Part shown: piece after piece, positions 8,196 through 16,010 of the stretch
Layout: every line of letters starts with the position of its first letter
Numbering within the stretch: the first letter of the stretch is position 1
Source: Streptomyces flavochromogenes
GTDB lineage: Bacteria; Actinomycetota; Actinomycetes; Streptomycetales; Streptomycetaceae
NCBI RefSeq assembly: GCF_000717595.1
Contig: NZ_JNZO01000046.1
Coordinates: forward strand, 1-42,295
DNA length: 42,295 nucleotides
Reading direction: 5' to 3'
The notes under the pieces: generated by a model
What the model saw: only the letters and a program-made list of their open reading frames with translations
Database searches by the model: none
Told to the model about the DNA's origin: nothing
Translations under genes and position numbers: made by a program

Positions 8196-8732
8196 TCAGT
8201 CTGCGGGGCCGCGTGCGGGCAGGGCTGTGAGCTGCCTTGCGATGTCGTCCGCCCATGCCTCGACCGCCGCCCAGTCCCGGTGGTCTCCGTAGCGACAGCC
8301 GAGCAGACGGAAGAGCACAGCCCCCTTGCGGTCCAGGTGTTCGCGCCGGATCACGCCCGAGAAGCGTCGATGCTCCCGGGGACTGACGACGTCGACGAGC
8401 GCGGCGACACGCGGCTGCACGACGCGATCGGCCAGCAGGCGCAAGAGCCTGGGCAGGGCGGCGGACATCCCGACGCTGAACATCCACACCGGCTGCCCAC
8501 GCAACCCCTCGGCGCCGACCCGGACGGCGGCTTCCGCCGTCGGCAGCCAGGCTCCGTCATGAACCGCGCTCCCCATGACGAACGCGTCAGCCCGCGGGAG
8601 CCCGCCGAGGGCCGAGGTCAGCGCCCGCACCTCGACGTGGTGGCCGTGAGTTCTCAGCCGAGTGCCGATCCGTGAGGCGATCTCCTGCGTGGAGTGATGC
8701 TCGGAGGCGTACAGGACGCGTACGAATACCAT
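8196..8732 (-). CDS. Flavodoxin-domain protein (HemG/protoporphyrinogen-oxidase-like)
   Basis: A 178-residue protein from ATG 8732, with GGAGG 8 nt upstream. It starts VFVRVLYASEHHSTQEIAS, the FMN phosphate-binding loop of flavodoxins (usual form T/SxxGxT/S), continues with PRADAFVMGSAVHDGAWL in the second flavin-binding region, and VWMFSVGMS after it. This matches the flavodoxin-domain family that includes menaquinone-dependent protoporphyrinogen oxidase. The G of the phosphate loop is replaced (SEHHST), so FMN binding may be altered. A decayed relative lies at 14805-15284 and a third flavodoxin at 16011-16556. The substrate is unknown; a redox role in hypoxia is suggested only by the neighbourhood. 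Confidence 0.8.
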   Translation of the reverse strand: MVFVRVLYASEHHSTQEIASRIGTRLRTHGHHVEVRALTSALGGLPRADAFVMGSAVHDGAWLPTAEAAVRVGAEGLRGQPVWMFSVGMSAALPRLLRLLADRVVQPRVAALVDVVSPREHRRFSGVIRREHLDRKGAVLFRLLGCRYGDHRDWAAVEAWADDIARQLTALPARGPAD

Positions 8733-8876
8733 GGTTCTGCCTCCGTATGCGGGGGCCGCCGCGAAGGCGGCGGCACGAAGCGGAAGAAGTATCTCCGGGA
8801 AGTGATCGGCGTTGCCTGATGCATCGGCAGGACAGTGCACGCGTTCGCCGGACCTCTGCACGCCGACGTGGGGGCA

Positions 8877-9152
8877 TCATGTACCCCGGCCTCCGCCGCC
8901 ACCGCGCGGGACGCTCGTCATCAGCCACGTGACCGTACGGCTGACGTCACGCCCCGCCTCCCGTATCGCCCGAAGAGTCTCCGCCCGGACGAACACGGCG
9001 CGCCGGTCGGTGTCGGCGGCGTGTACGAGGTACAAGGACCGGCCGCGCCGCGCCGCCTCGGCGGCGACCCACAGGACGGCCGTGGACGGGGAACCGTCGA
9101 CCCCCACGGCTACGGTGCCGAGCCCCGGGTGGACGGGGAAGTCACTGCTCAT
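8877..9152 (-). pseudogene. Universal stress protein, truncated after the first half-domain
   Basis: The ATG at 9152 has a perfect GAGGAGGAG ribosome-binding site. The product begins MSSDFPVHPGLGTVAVGVDG, then SPSTAVLWVAAEAARRGRS and LYLVHAADTDRRAVFVRAE, close to the N-terminus of the intact tandem USP at 27219-28121. After AIREAGRDV the similarity ends and the frame closes at 91 residues in a glycine-rich tail, whereas full tandem USPs have about 290-300 residues. The ATP-binding GxxGx9G(S/T) motif is missing. It is therefore a decayed or deletion-truncated USP gene that still has its translation signals. Confidence 0.75.
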
Positions 9153-9263
9153 CGCTCCTCCTCGGCAGTACGTCTCGGGGCCGGTGATACGCCCGCCCCC
9201 AGGTGCGACACCTTCCACGCAGGCACCACTTCGGGATGCCCGGCGCCCCGCCGCGCCGGGCCG

Positions 9264-9962
9264 CTACGCCGGTCCGTCCGAATGACTCTCGACTCCGGGA
9301 GCGCCCTCCACGACGATGCGCCGGCCGGTGACACGACGCGGCGCCAGGGCCATGACCACGTCCCGCCCCTCCCCTGCCCACGGGCCGGTGGACATCGCAT
9401 TCTGCAGCCGTCGGGTGGCGAACGCTTCGGTGACGCGGCGGACCTGGCCCACGACGAGCACGCTCCAGCCCTGGCTGAAGGCCTCGTCCACGTGGTCGGC
9501 CTCGAAGGCGATCTCCGTCCCGGTCGTACGGACCACCGCCGCGCCCGGCGCCGTCATGAAGACGATCTCCCCGTGCTCGATCTGGTAGTTGACGGGGAAG
9601 GCCGCTGGACCCTCCTCGGTGGTGAAGACGATCCGCCCGACCCCGTGGGTGCCCAGCAGGCGCCGGGACTCCGGCTCGTCCAGCTCGACGAGCCGCGCAT
9701 CGCGCCCTGCTCGGCCGACGTCGTCCGGCAGTTCGGCCGTGTACCCGGTCAGGTCCTGGACGGTGCACTCCAGGGCGTTGGCGAGGCGGGCCATGAAGGC
9801 GACGCCAGGCGTGGCCCCCCGCTCCTCCACGTACTGGATGTAGCTCGGTGCCGAACCGGCGCGTTCGGCCACCTCCTCCCTGGTCAGGCCGAGAGCCTCA
9901 CGCCGGGCGACGACCCGGCGTCCGATGTCGCCGCGAGCGTGCGGGGTGGCGCCGGTCATCAC
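9264..9962 (-). CDS. HTH (XRE)-pyridoxamine 5'-phosphate oxidase-like fusion protein
   Basis: A 232-residue two-domain protein. Residues about 10-70 form an XRE/Cro helix-turn-helix: GRRVVARREALGLTREEVA and AGSAPSYIQYVEE. Residues about 85-215 form a PPOX/FMN-binding split barrel: LLGTHGVGRIVFTTEEGPA, FPVNYQIEHGEIVFMTAPG and VDEAFSQGWSVLVVGQVRR. Such proteins are probably flavin- or F420-linked redox proteins with a DNA-binding head; the target is unknown. The start ATG overlaps the stop of the upstream USP gene (ATGA), so translation is coupled and both genes should share the promoter near 10900. It may act as a redox-responsive regulator, which is inference. Confidence 0.88.
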   Translation of the reverse strand: MMTGATPHARGDIGRRVVARREALGLTREEVAERAGSAPSYIQYVEERGATPGVAFMARLANALECTVQDLTGYTAELPDDVGRAGRDARLVELDEPESRRLLGTHGVGRIVFTTEEGPAAFPVNYQIEHGEIVFMTAPGAAVVRTTGTEIAFEADHVDEAFSQGWSVLVVGQVRRVTEAFATRRLQNAMSTGPWAGEGRDVVMALAPRRVTGRRIVVEGAPGVESHSDGPA

Positions 9963-10858
9963 CGCTCACCCCGGATCGGAGCGCCGTGGCCCTGCGGGAC
10001 GACGGCGACCGGGCAGGCGGCGTGGTGGAGGGCCCGATAGGCGACCCGGCCCAGCTCCATGCCGACGTGGACCTCGAGGCGCCGTGCTCCGACGACCAGC
10101 AGGTCCGCCGCCACCGACCGCTCGACGAGCGTCTTGTGCGCCGGGCCCTCGACCGTGGTGCGTCGCAGCCGCACCTCTGGATGGGCCCGGACAGCAGCCT
10201 CCACGGCCTTGTCGAGGAGCATGGTCGCCTGCTGCTCCTCGTAGTGCGAGGCACCCCCGGGGAGCAAGAGATGATCGACCGGTTCGTGGGCCGGGCGCCG
10301 CCAGGCGCGGACGACGTCGAGTTCGACCTGCCGGAAAGCGGCCTCACGGAAGGCGAAGCGGACGGCCGGCGAGTCCACGTCGTGCTCGCCGATACCGAGC
10401 AGGACTCTCCGATGGCGCGCTTCCAGGGCATGCCGATCGCCGCGCACGACGATGACAGGACCGTGGGAGCGGGCCGCCACGATGAGTCCGACCGAGCCGA
10501 GCAGGAGATCGGCGAGCTCACTGCGGCCCCGGGATCCGACGACGACCGCCGCGGCCGAGCGTCCTTCTTTCACCAGAGCGCTCGCCGCGTCTTCGATGAG
10601 GACGTCCGTCGTGACCTTCAGTCCCGGGGCGCGACGCCGGGCGCGTTCGGCCGCGGTGGCGGCGATGTTCTCGGCGAGCACCTGGCCGGAAGGGCGATTC
10701 AGACTCCAGGGCGGCACAGAGCCCTCGTACCACTCCCACCGCGAGGCGTTCACGATACGCAGCGGGCCTCTCAGACGGACGGCTTCGTCCGCGGCCCAGT
10801 CGGTCGCCGTGAGGCTGGCGTCGGAGCCGTCGGCTCCGACCACGAAGGGCGTCTCCAT
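9959..10858 (-). CDS. Universal stress protein, tandem UspA domains
   Basis: A 299-residue protein from ATG 10858 (METPFVVGADGSD). Domain 1 (about 1-145) ends with GSRGRSELADLLLGS, a complete GxxGx9GS ATP-binding motif, followed by GPVIVVRGD. Domain 2 (about 150-299) has VGARRLEVHVGMELGRV, where the second Gly and the final Ser/Thr are altered, so nucleotide binding there is doubtful. Tandem USPs of this kind are DosR-regulon members in mycobacteria and bind ATP in the cytoplasm. It overlaps the HTH-PPOX gene by 4 nt. A palindrome like the DosR box lies 70 nt upstream. An upstream in-frame ATG is possible, but the extra residues look non-coding. Confidence 0.92.
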   Translation of the reverse strand: METPFVVGADGSDASLTATDWAADEAVRLRGPLRIVNASRWEWYEGSVPPWSLNRPSGQVLAENIAATAAERARRRAPGLKVTTDVLIEDAASALVKEGRSAAAVVVGSRGRSELADLLLGSVGLIVAARSHGPVIVVRGDRHALEARHRRVLLGIGEHDVDSPAVRFAFREAAFRQVELDVVRAWRRPAHEPVDHLLLPGGASHYEEQQATMLLDKAVEAAVRAHPEVRLRRTTVEGPAHKTLVERSVAADLLVVGARRLEVHVGMELGRVAYRALHHAACPVAVVPQGHGAPIRGER

Positions 10859-10928
10859 GGCCCCCACCGCCTTTCGGGATGTGAGATGCCTTGCTGCCAC
10901 GCTCACACGGGAGAGGGGAGGCGGGGTA

Positions 10929-10943
10929 GGGCCGGTCGGTCCC
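10929..10943. promoter_or_regulatory. DosR/OsdR-box-like palindrome upstream of the USP-HTH-PPOX operon
   Basis: GGGCCGGTCGGTCCC, an imperfect inverted repeat resembling the core of the mycobacterial DosR box (GGGACTWWAGTCCC). It is 70 nt from the USP start codon. One of seven similarly placed sites in this window. Confidence 0.45.
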
Positions 10944-11097
10944 GGCCGCGGTCCTCCCCGGACGTCCTTACGCGGGAACGAAGGGAGGAGGGGCCCATCC
11001 GCTTCTCGCGGATCCTGAATCATCGCCTTGCGCAGATCGCCGACAGGGCGCACCCTCTCTCGCTCCACCTGCTTGCGGTCGAAGGGATGGGAGCCCG

Positions 11098-11262
11098 GAC
11101 CGTGCCGCACTTGTACTCGCCGACGGCGGGAGCCCCGCTCGCGTCGAGCCCGAGCGAGTCGAACCGGCCGGCGTGGACCGGTCCCGTGCTGTACTCGGAC
11201 GCCGGGAACCGGACCCCCGGCAGCGCCTCCGTGTTCGCCTCGACGCGGCGCTGCACGTCAGT
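11098..11262 (-). pseudogene. DUF5655/NucS-like protein, short N-terminal fragment
   Basis: About 55 residues are readable: TDVQRRVEANTEALPGVRF, then PASEYSTGPVHAGRFDSLG and APAVGEYKCGT. Intact relatives read LGIRFLASEYSTG, GGRIDSLGLDE and IIEYKR, a predicted nuclease-like/DUF5655 protein. Homology ends after EYK, there is no start signal, and nothing follows downstream. This is a gene scrap. The remainder of 10859-11393 has no recognisable gene apart from the palindrome at 10929. Confidence 0.6.
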
Positions 11263-11393
11263 CTCCGCCTTGGCATGCGCGGGATCGAGCGATTGGCATG
11301 GCGTCAGGGAGGACACTGCCCGAGGAGAACGCCGGAAAGCTCGGGAGCCGTGCACGCGGGTACGGTGTCTTCCATGCGCCCACGGCCGTCGGC

Positions 11394-11684
11394 TCAGGCG
11401 GGTGCGTAGGTCAGGCAGTCGACATCGGTCTGCTGGTAGCCGACGATGATACCCGGGGCACGGCATTCGAGGTCGGTGTCGTGCCGGCAGTCGGACATCT
11501 TGCAGGCGCCGACACGGCCGGTGACGGTCGGGTCTCCGCCCTTGGACGGTGCGGTGAAGAAGGTGTCGCAGTGTGCGTGCCCGGGCCCGGGGTCTCCCAG
11601 GGTGATGGCCAGGGCGTGGCAGGCGTGATCCCGGTTGTAGGCGCAGTCCCCGACCGCGCACTCGTTGACGACAGGCATGTCCAT
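11394..11684 (-). CDS. DUF1540 protein with two Cys-rich repeats
   Basis: A 96-residue protein from ATG 11684 with AGGAGGA 7 nt upstream. It holds two DUF1540 units: Cys9, 14, 22 and 39 (CX4CX7CX16C) and Cys61, 66, 74 and 90 (CX4CX7CX15C). The eight Cys and the ECAVGDCAYN and ACKMSDCRHD motifs point to two small metal sites, probably zinc, but this has not been shown from sequence alone. There is no signal peptide or membrane segment. The family is common in actinobacteria and firmicutes and its function is unknown. It is a single gene facing the gene scrap at 11098-11262. Confidence 0.9.
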   Translation of the reverse strand: MDMPVVNECAVGDCAYNRDHACHALAITLGDPGPGHAHCDTFFTAPSKGGDPTVTGRVGACKMSDCRHDTDLECRAPGIIVGYQQTDVDCLTYAPA

Positions 11685-12224
11685 GAGGGCGTCCTCCTGG
11701 TTCGCGTCTCGTCCCGCTCCTCGGCGGTAAGCTGCAGGTGGGCGGCTTCAACACTCACCTGCCCGTGTCGAGCGTGACCGCACGTGGCGCCGGCGGCGAG
11801 CGGGTTTCCACCGGTCGGCGCAATCCGCTGCCAGCCGCCGGGGCCCCGCGGTCGTGGGGAACACTTCGCAGGAAACACGACCTCCCGTTCGGACACCTGT
11901 GCGCCGTCCAGCCAAGGGCCATTCGCTCGGATGGGCCCGCGGGGGAGGGAGTGCACGGGCCCACGCGCTGCTCTGATTCCTCATCAACGACCGCATCAGA
12001 CTGACCGCTACCGCTGCTCCGCCACCACCCCCGCACCAGCCCGGCCGAGGGTCTGAACGGGAACCGTCCGGACGACAGTCCGCTACGGTCCGCCTTCCCG
12101 GCGCCGGGGTCGGGGGCTCTCGGCACCGGATACGGGACGGTGCGGGCCGGGCCGGTATGCGGGTGACCTCGCGTTGCCCCAGCATGGGAAGCGAGTGGTC
12201 TCCCTGTCCGCGGAGGTGGGCGCG
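11685..12224. other. Intergenic stretch between divergent genes
   Basis: About 540 bases between the divergent DUF1540 gene and the pfkB leader. It should hold both promoters. No coding sequence was recognised, and no copy of the DosR-like palindrome was seen. Confidence 0.4.
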
Positions 12225-12296
12225 ATGACCCAAGACCCTGTCCAGCAGACGGCACACCGAGCCCGGATGGGCGCGACCACCCGGGTGCCGCGATGA
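12225..12296 (+). CDS. 23-codon leader ORF overlapping the pfkB start
   Basis: ATG 12225 has GGAGG 8 nt upstream, a better ribosome-binding site than anything in front of pfkB. The ORF encodes MTQDPVQQTAHRARMGATTR plus VPR, and its TGA (12294-12296) overlaps the pfkB ATG (12293-12295) as ATGA. This arrangement suggests that pfkB is translated by coupling to the leader. The peptide resembles no attenuator peptide I know (no codon run). It could be a remnant of a larger upstream gene. Confidence 0.45.
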   Translation: MTQDPVQQTAHRARMGATTRVPR

Positions 12297-13324
12297 GCGC
12301 CCCTGCAACACCGACCCCCACCCCAGCCGGGAAGACCGGGAGTGCAAGAGGCTCGCGGAATACGGCCGCCGGGCCGTCCGTGCTCACCCTCACGATCAAC
12401 CCGACCGTCGATCTCGCCTGGGAGGTCGGGCACCTGACGGGCATCGGCAAGAACCGTGCCCGGGTCAGGTCGGTGGCCGCCGGAGGCGGAGGGATCAACG
12501 TCGCACGTGGTGTCGTACGGCTCGGAGGACGGGCCACCGCCGTCCATACCTCCGGAGGCGAGGTCGGCCTGCGCCTGAACCGACTGCTGGACGAAGAGGG
12601 CGTCGACCACGTCGCCGTCGACATCGAGGACGAGACCCGCGAAGCACTCGTACTGTTCGACACCGCATCGCGCCACAGCTACCACATCGTGCCGGCCGGC
12701 CCAGGACTGCGCGAACACGAGGGACTGCGATGCCTCGACGCCCTGGAGCAGGCCGCCGGCAATCACCCGTACGTCGTGGCCAGCGGCAGCCTGCCCGGCG
12801 GCTTGCCCGCCGACTTCTACGCGGTCGTCGCCCGCCGCATCAAGGAAGCCGGCGCCCGGCTGATTCTGGACACCTCCGGGGCGGCCCTCAGCGGAGCACT
12901 CGCGGAAGGCGTCTTCCTCCTCAGGTGCAACCGGACAGAGGCCGCGAGCCTGACAGGCCGGGACGTCCTCAGCCTCGACGACGCCCGAGCCGTCAACGAG
13001 CACCTGCTGACCACAGGAGCCGCCGAAGTCGCCGTCACCACGGTGGGAGCGCTGGGCGCGGTGTGCTCGACCGGTCACGGCCATACCGAGCTGCACGCGC
13101 CACCGCTGCCCGGCGAGCCGTTGAGCGATGCCGGGGCGGGTGACGGCATGGTGGCCGCCATCGCCATACGGCTGACCGCCGGCGACGATCCCGTCAGCGC
13201 CAGCGCGCTGGGGGTGGCCGTGGCCGCCGCAGCGATGCTCACCCCCAGCACCGAGCCCTTCGACCCGGAAGTGGCTCGATCACTCCGCCCAGAGGTGAAG
13301 ACCAAGTTCCAGACCCGTGCGTGA
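12293..13324 (+). CDS. PfkB-family sugar kinase (1-phosphofructokinase/6-phosphofructokinase-like)
   Basis: A 343-residue ribokinase/PfkB-fold kinase. After a Pro/Ala/Thr-rich N-terminal tail of about 27 residues come LTLTINPTVDLAWEV, the substrate-side glycine motif GGGGINVARGVVRLGG (about 63-78), ASGSLPGGLPADFY, and the C-terminal signature SDAGAGDGMVAA, where Asp284 should be the catalytic base. It transfers phosphate from ATP to a sugar phosphate. 1-Phosphofructokinases and 6-phosphofructokinase II share these motifs, so the substrate is not certain. Its mycobacterial counterpart PfkB (Rv2029c) belongs to the DosR regulon, which suits the context. It has no ribosome-binding site of its own and overlaps the leader ORF. 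Confidence 0.88.
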   Translation: MSAPATPTPTPAGKTGSARGSRNTAAGPSVLTLTINPTVDLAWEVGHLTGIGKNRARVRSVAAGGGGINVARGVVRLGGRATAVHTSGGEVGLRLNRLLDEEGVDHVAVDIEDETREALVLFDTASRHSYHIVPAGPGLREHEGLRCLDALEQAAGNHPYVVASGSLPGGLPADFYAVVARRIKEAGARLILDTSGAALSGALAEGVFLLRCNRTEAASLTGRDVLSLDDARAVNEHLLTTGAAEVAVTTVGALGAVCSTGHGHTELHAPPLPGEPLSDAGAGDGMVAAIAIRLTAGDDPVSASALGVAVAAAAMLTPSTEPFDPEVARSLRPEVKTKFQTRA

Positions 13325-13780
13325 GAGCTGGTCGCGTGCCATGAGTGCCGTACCGGCCCGCAGTCGTCCCCGGCGCCCCGCGCGCCTTCCCGCACATGGG
13401 CTGGACAGCCGGCCACCGCCTTCGTCAGCACCCTGACCAGCCTCGCACCAGGGTGACGGGCAGTGCGACCAGCGTGCCCCAGGCGAACTTGTCGCCCTCG
13501 GGCCGACGGTACCGGTGCGGTAGTTCAGCGCCGAAGCGGCTGCAGAATGACCGCTCACAGCCGTACGACCTACGACGGCGTCTCGCCCGACTCCGCCCGC
13601 GACCGCCGAGCAGCCTCGGGCCACCGCTCCTCTCCGAAGCGACGGGCACCGGCCAGACGCCGCACGGCCAGAAGGTCATGCCGCGCAGTTGTCGGATCTG
13701 GCACCGGCTACAGCCGACCGCCACGGCGCGTGGAGGGTGGCGGGCTCGGCCGGCCTCGCACGGGCCGTGCGGTGCCCCAA
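13325..13780. other. Stretch without a recognisable gene
   Basis: About 450 bases between pfkB and the decayed cNMP-binding gene. A minus-strand frame near 13420-13530 reads YRRPEGDKFAWGTLVALPV, which may be a gene scrap, but I cannot name it. No terminator of obvious strength follows pfkB. Confidence 0.35.
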
Positions 13781-13794
13781 GGGTCATCCGGCCC
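13781..13794. promoter_or_regulatory. DosR/OsdR-box-like palindrome upstream of the decayed cNMP gene
   Basis: GGGTCATCCGGCCC, 61 nt before the ATG at 13856. It matches 13 of 14 bases of the box at 20004-20017 in front of the intact paralogue, so the operator was duplicated with the genes. Confidence 0.5.
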
Positions 13795-13855
13795 TCCTCT
13801 CCCCTCACAGAACGAGGCCAGACTGGGAGTGGTGACACCGATGAAAGGGCCCCCG

Positions 13856-14315
13856 ATGAGTACTCCCCCTCACCCACGGCTCACTGCAGCTCTCTCCGCC
13901 GACCAGCGTGACCGACTGTTGCAATGCGCCAGCCCGGCCGACTTCCCCGAAGGGACCCGACTGTTCGAGGAGGGTGGATACGCCGATCCGTTCTGGATCA
14001 TCCGTACCGGGAACCGTCACCCTGGACGTCCGCGTGCCCGGCAAGCGGGCTGCCGTGGTCGACAGCGTCAGCGCGGGCGAACTGCTCGGATGGTCGTGGC
14101 TGTTCGAGCCGTATCGCTGGCAGTTCGGGGCCGAGGCCATGACGCGGGTGCGAGCCCACGAGGTCGCCGCGTCTACCGTGCGCATGATGATGGACGCCGA
14201 TCCGGGCTTCGGCCTCTCCCTGGACCACTTCGTCGGACAGATGCTCGCCCACCGTCTCTACTCCGCCCGTGTACGGCTGCTGGATCTGTACGCCCCGCAC
14301 GGAAGCGGCCTGTAG
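13856..14315 (+). pseudogene. Cyclic-nucleotide-binding-domain protein, frameshifted duplicate
   Basis: Close paralogue of the intact gene at 20077-20535. It reads MSTPPHPRLTAALSADQRDR, ASPADFPEGTRLFEEG and FWIIRTG. Then one extra base in ACCGGGAACCGTC (about 14010-14015; the intact copy lacks the extra A) shifts the frame. The other frame continues VTLDVRVPGKRAAV, GELLGWSWLFEPYRWQFG, MTRVRAHEV and LYAPHGSGL, stopping at 14313-14315. Only this single insertion is visible, so the decay is fairly recent. Together with 14338-14681 it forms a degenerate copy of the 20004-20910 module. Confidence 0.88.
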
Positions 14316-14337
14316 ATCCTCACCCCTCTGGGAGAAC

Positions 14338-14681
14338 GTGACGCCCGCCTCGCGCTACACCGCCCCGCCACGCCATGACCCACCCCGCCATCGCCGTCGG
14401 GCGGACGCGTGCTGCAAGGAGATCGTCGCGCTCATGGAGCAGTGGAAGGTGAGCGCCCTGCCCGTCCTGGACGGAGATTGACGGGTGATCGGGGTCGTGT
14501 CGGAAGCCGATCTGCTGCCGAAGGAGGGTTCCGCGCGGACGATCCACGCCCTGACGAGTTCGCCGCGGCATCCAAGGCCGGAGCCCTCAGGACCGGGGGA
14601 CTCATGTCCAGCCCGGCCGTGACCGTCCACCCGGACGCCACCCTCGCCGAAGCGGCACGGATCACAGGCGGCAAGCACTGA
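14338..14681 (+). pseudogene. CBS-BON protein, decayed and truncated duplicate
   Basis: Paralogue of 20563-21201. It starts at a GTG (the intact copy has ATG) after GGGAGAAC and reads TPASRYTA. A frameshift in the first CBS motif follows; CCKEIVALMEQWKVSALPVLDGD then runs into an in-frame TGA near 14479 (intact copy: [10 protein letters not shown]). [15 protein letters not shown] follows in a new relation. The last readable part is DEFAAASKAGALRTGGLMSS and [15 protein letters not shown], ending TGGKH at a stop at 14679-14681. The rest of the second CBS motif and the whole BON domain are missing. It is more decayed than the partner gene just upstream. Confidence 0.85.
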
Positions 14682-14804
14682 GGCTGTCCGCTTCACAGCT
14701 CCGTCGTACGAGGAAGAGGACGCCGACCCATCAGGGCGTGACCCTCCGGCGTCCGCGGAGGACCGTGAACGGTGCAGGACCGCCGGACGTACCAGCGGCA
14801 CCGC

Positions 14805-15284
14805 TCATGAGGTGGCGCCGAGTTCGATTCCGATCTGATGCGCCCACGCCAGGATCCGTTCCGGGTTGCGGAAGTCCCCGCCCTTGCCCCGGCTGACCAT
14901 GTGCCGGACGACCGGATCCGACGTCTCGGCGGTCACGGCGCCACCGAAGGTGACGTGCTCACGGGCACCGAGCTTCTTCATCCGCCGGGCGACTCCTCAT
15001 ACGGGCGGGATGTCGTGCTGCTCCGCGGAACTGTCGACCGGACCACTGCTGAAGAGCCAGACAGGCCGCTGCCTCAGTTCTTCGGCGTTGCGCCGGGCGC
15101 ACCGTCGTGCCTTGCCGGTCCAGTGCCCGGCGTAGAGGGCTCCGCCGAGGACGACTCCGTCGTAGCCGCTGAGGTCGTGCTTACCGAGCGCTTGTTCGCA
15201 GGCGGTGCTCGCCGACCATCTTACGGCCGGGTCAGGCAGGGCCAAGCCGTCGCCGCCGTGGAGGTGGCGACGATCGCGATGCAA
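14805..15284 (-). pseudogene. Flavodoxin-domain protein (HemG-like), broken
   Basis: The readable parts are HDLSGYDGVVLGGALYAGHWT, CARRNAEELRQRPVWLFSSGPVD and, after a frameshift close to 14998, VARRMKKLGAREHVTFGGAV and FRNPERILAWAHQIG, with the natural stop at 14805-14807. These match the flavodoxin-domain family containing protoporphyrinogen oxidase. The N-terminal flavin phosphate loop is not readable; the sequence upstream of the GYDGVVLGG strand looks scrambled. At least one frameshift and loss of the N-terminus inactivate it. It is distinct in sequence from the intact relative at 8196-8732. Confidence 0.8.
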
Positions 15285-15288
15285 GGGG

Positions 15289-15302
15289 GGACCGTTCGAC
15301 CC
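15289..15302. promoter_or_regulatory. DosR/OsdR-box-like palindrome upstream of the SRPBCC-like gene
   Basis: GGACCGTTCGACCC, flanked by G and C runs, 57 nt before the ATG at 15360. It differs by one base from the site at 28275-28288. Confidence 0.45.
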
Positions 15303-15359
15303 CAGCCAGATACTCGGCCTGTGGATCAGACTGGTGGTGTCGGATTCCGGGAGGTACTC

Positions 15360-16004
15360 ATGAATGCCGACCTGAGCGTCGCCGAGCCCCTCTTGCTCGA
15401 CGCGGTTCTACCCGATTTCCGGTTCTCCCGCCTGGAGTGCGCGGTGATCGCCGCCGCGCCGGACGTCGTGTACGGCGCAACCCGTGATCTGGACATGCTG
15501 TCCATCCACTCGCCGCTGTTCGACGCGGTCATGTGGGCGCGTGGGGTGCCGGACCGGATACGCCGTCGGCCCGTGGTCACACCGCCTTCGATGCGGGTGT
15601 CCGATCTGTTCGACACCGCCGCGGGTGGGGATCAGGGGGACCCCGAGGCCCAGCCCTGGGTACCCCTCGGCGAGCGCGCGGGCCGCGAGATCGTCTTCGG
15701 GGCGGTCGGCAAGGTGTGGAAGCCCACCATCGAGTGGCGCCGCGTCGAACCCGGCGACTACCCGGGCTTCGACGAGCCCGGCTGGGCGAAGATGGCGGCC
15801 GCCTTCGTCGTCCACCCCTACGGGGCTCGGCAGTCCCTCCTGACCTATGAGGCACGCACAGCCTGCACCGACCCGGATTCCACCGCACGGTTCGGCCGCT
15901 ACTGGACGCTGGTCTCCCCGGGCGTCGGCATCGTGCTGCGCGGGGCACTGCGGACGATCGAGAAGGCCGCCGGGGCCGGAGAAGGAAGCACTCGAAGGAG
16001 ATGA
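15360..16004 (+). CDS. SRPBCC-like protein of unknown function
   Basis: A 214-residue protein from ATG 15360 with GGGAGG 6 nt upstream. RFSRLECAVIAAAPDVVYGA, PWVPLGERAGREIVFGAVG, WRRVEPGDYPGFDEPGW and SLLTYEARTACTDPDS are spaced like the strands of a START/SRPBCC helix-grip fold, and streptomycete relatives are often labelled that way. It has no signal peptide or membrane segment. Members bind hydrophobic ligands, but the ligand here cannot be predicted. The stop is 6 nt before the flavodoxin ATG, so the two form an operon, with a DosR-box-like site in front. An upstream in-frame start is possible, but the sequence before 15360 is the decayed flavodoxin. Confidence 0.65.
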   Translation: MNADLSVAEPLLLDAVLPDFRFSRLECAVIAAAPDVVYGATRDLDMLSIHSPLFDAVMWARGVPDRIRRRPVVTPPSMRVSDLFDTAAGGDQGDPEAQPWVPLGERAGREIVFGAVGKVWKPTIEWRRVEPGDYPGFDEPGWAKMAAAFVVHPYGARQSLLTYEARTACTDPDSTARFGRYWTLVSPGVGIVLRGALRTIEKAAGAGEGSTRRR

Positions 16005-16010
16005 CGCGTG

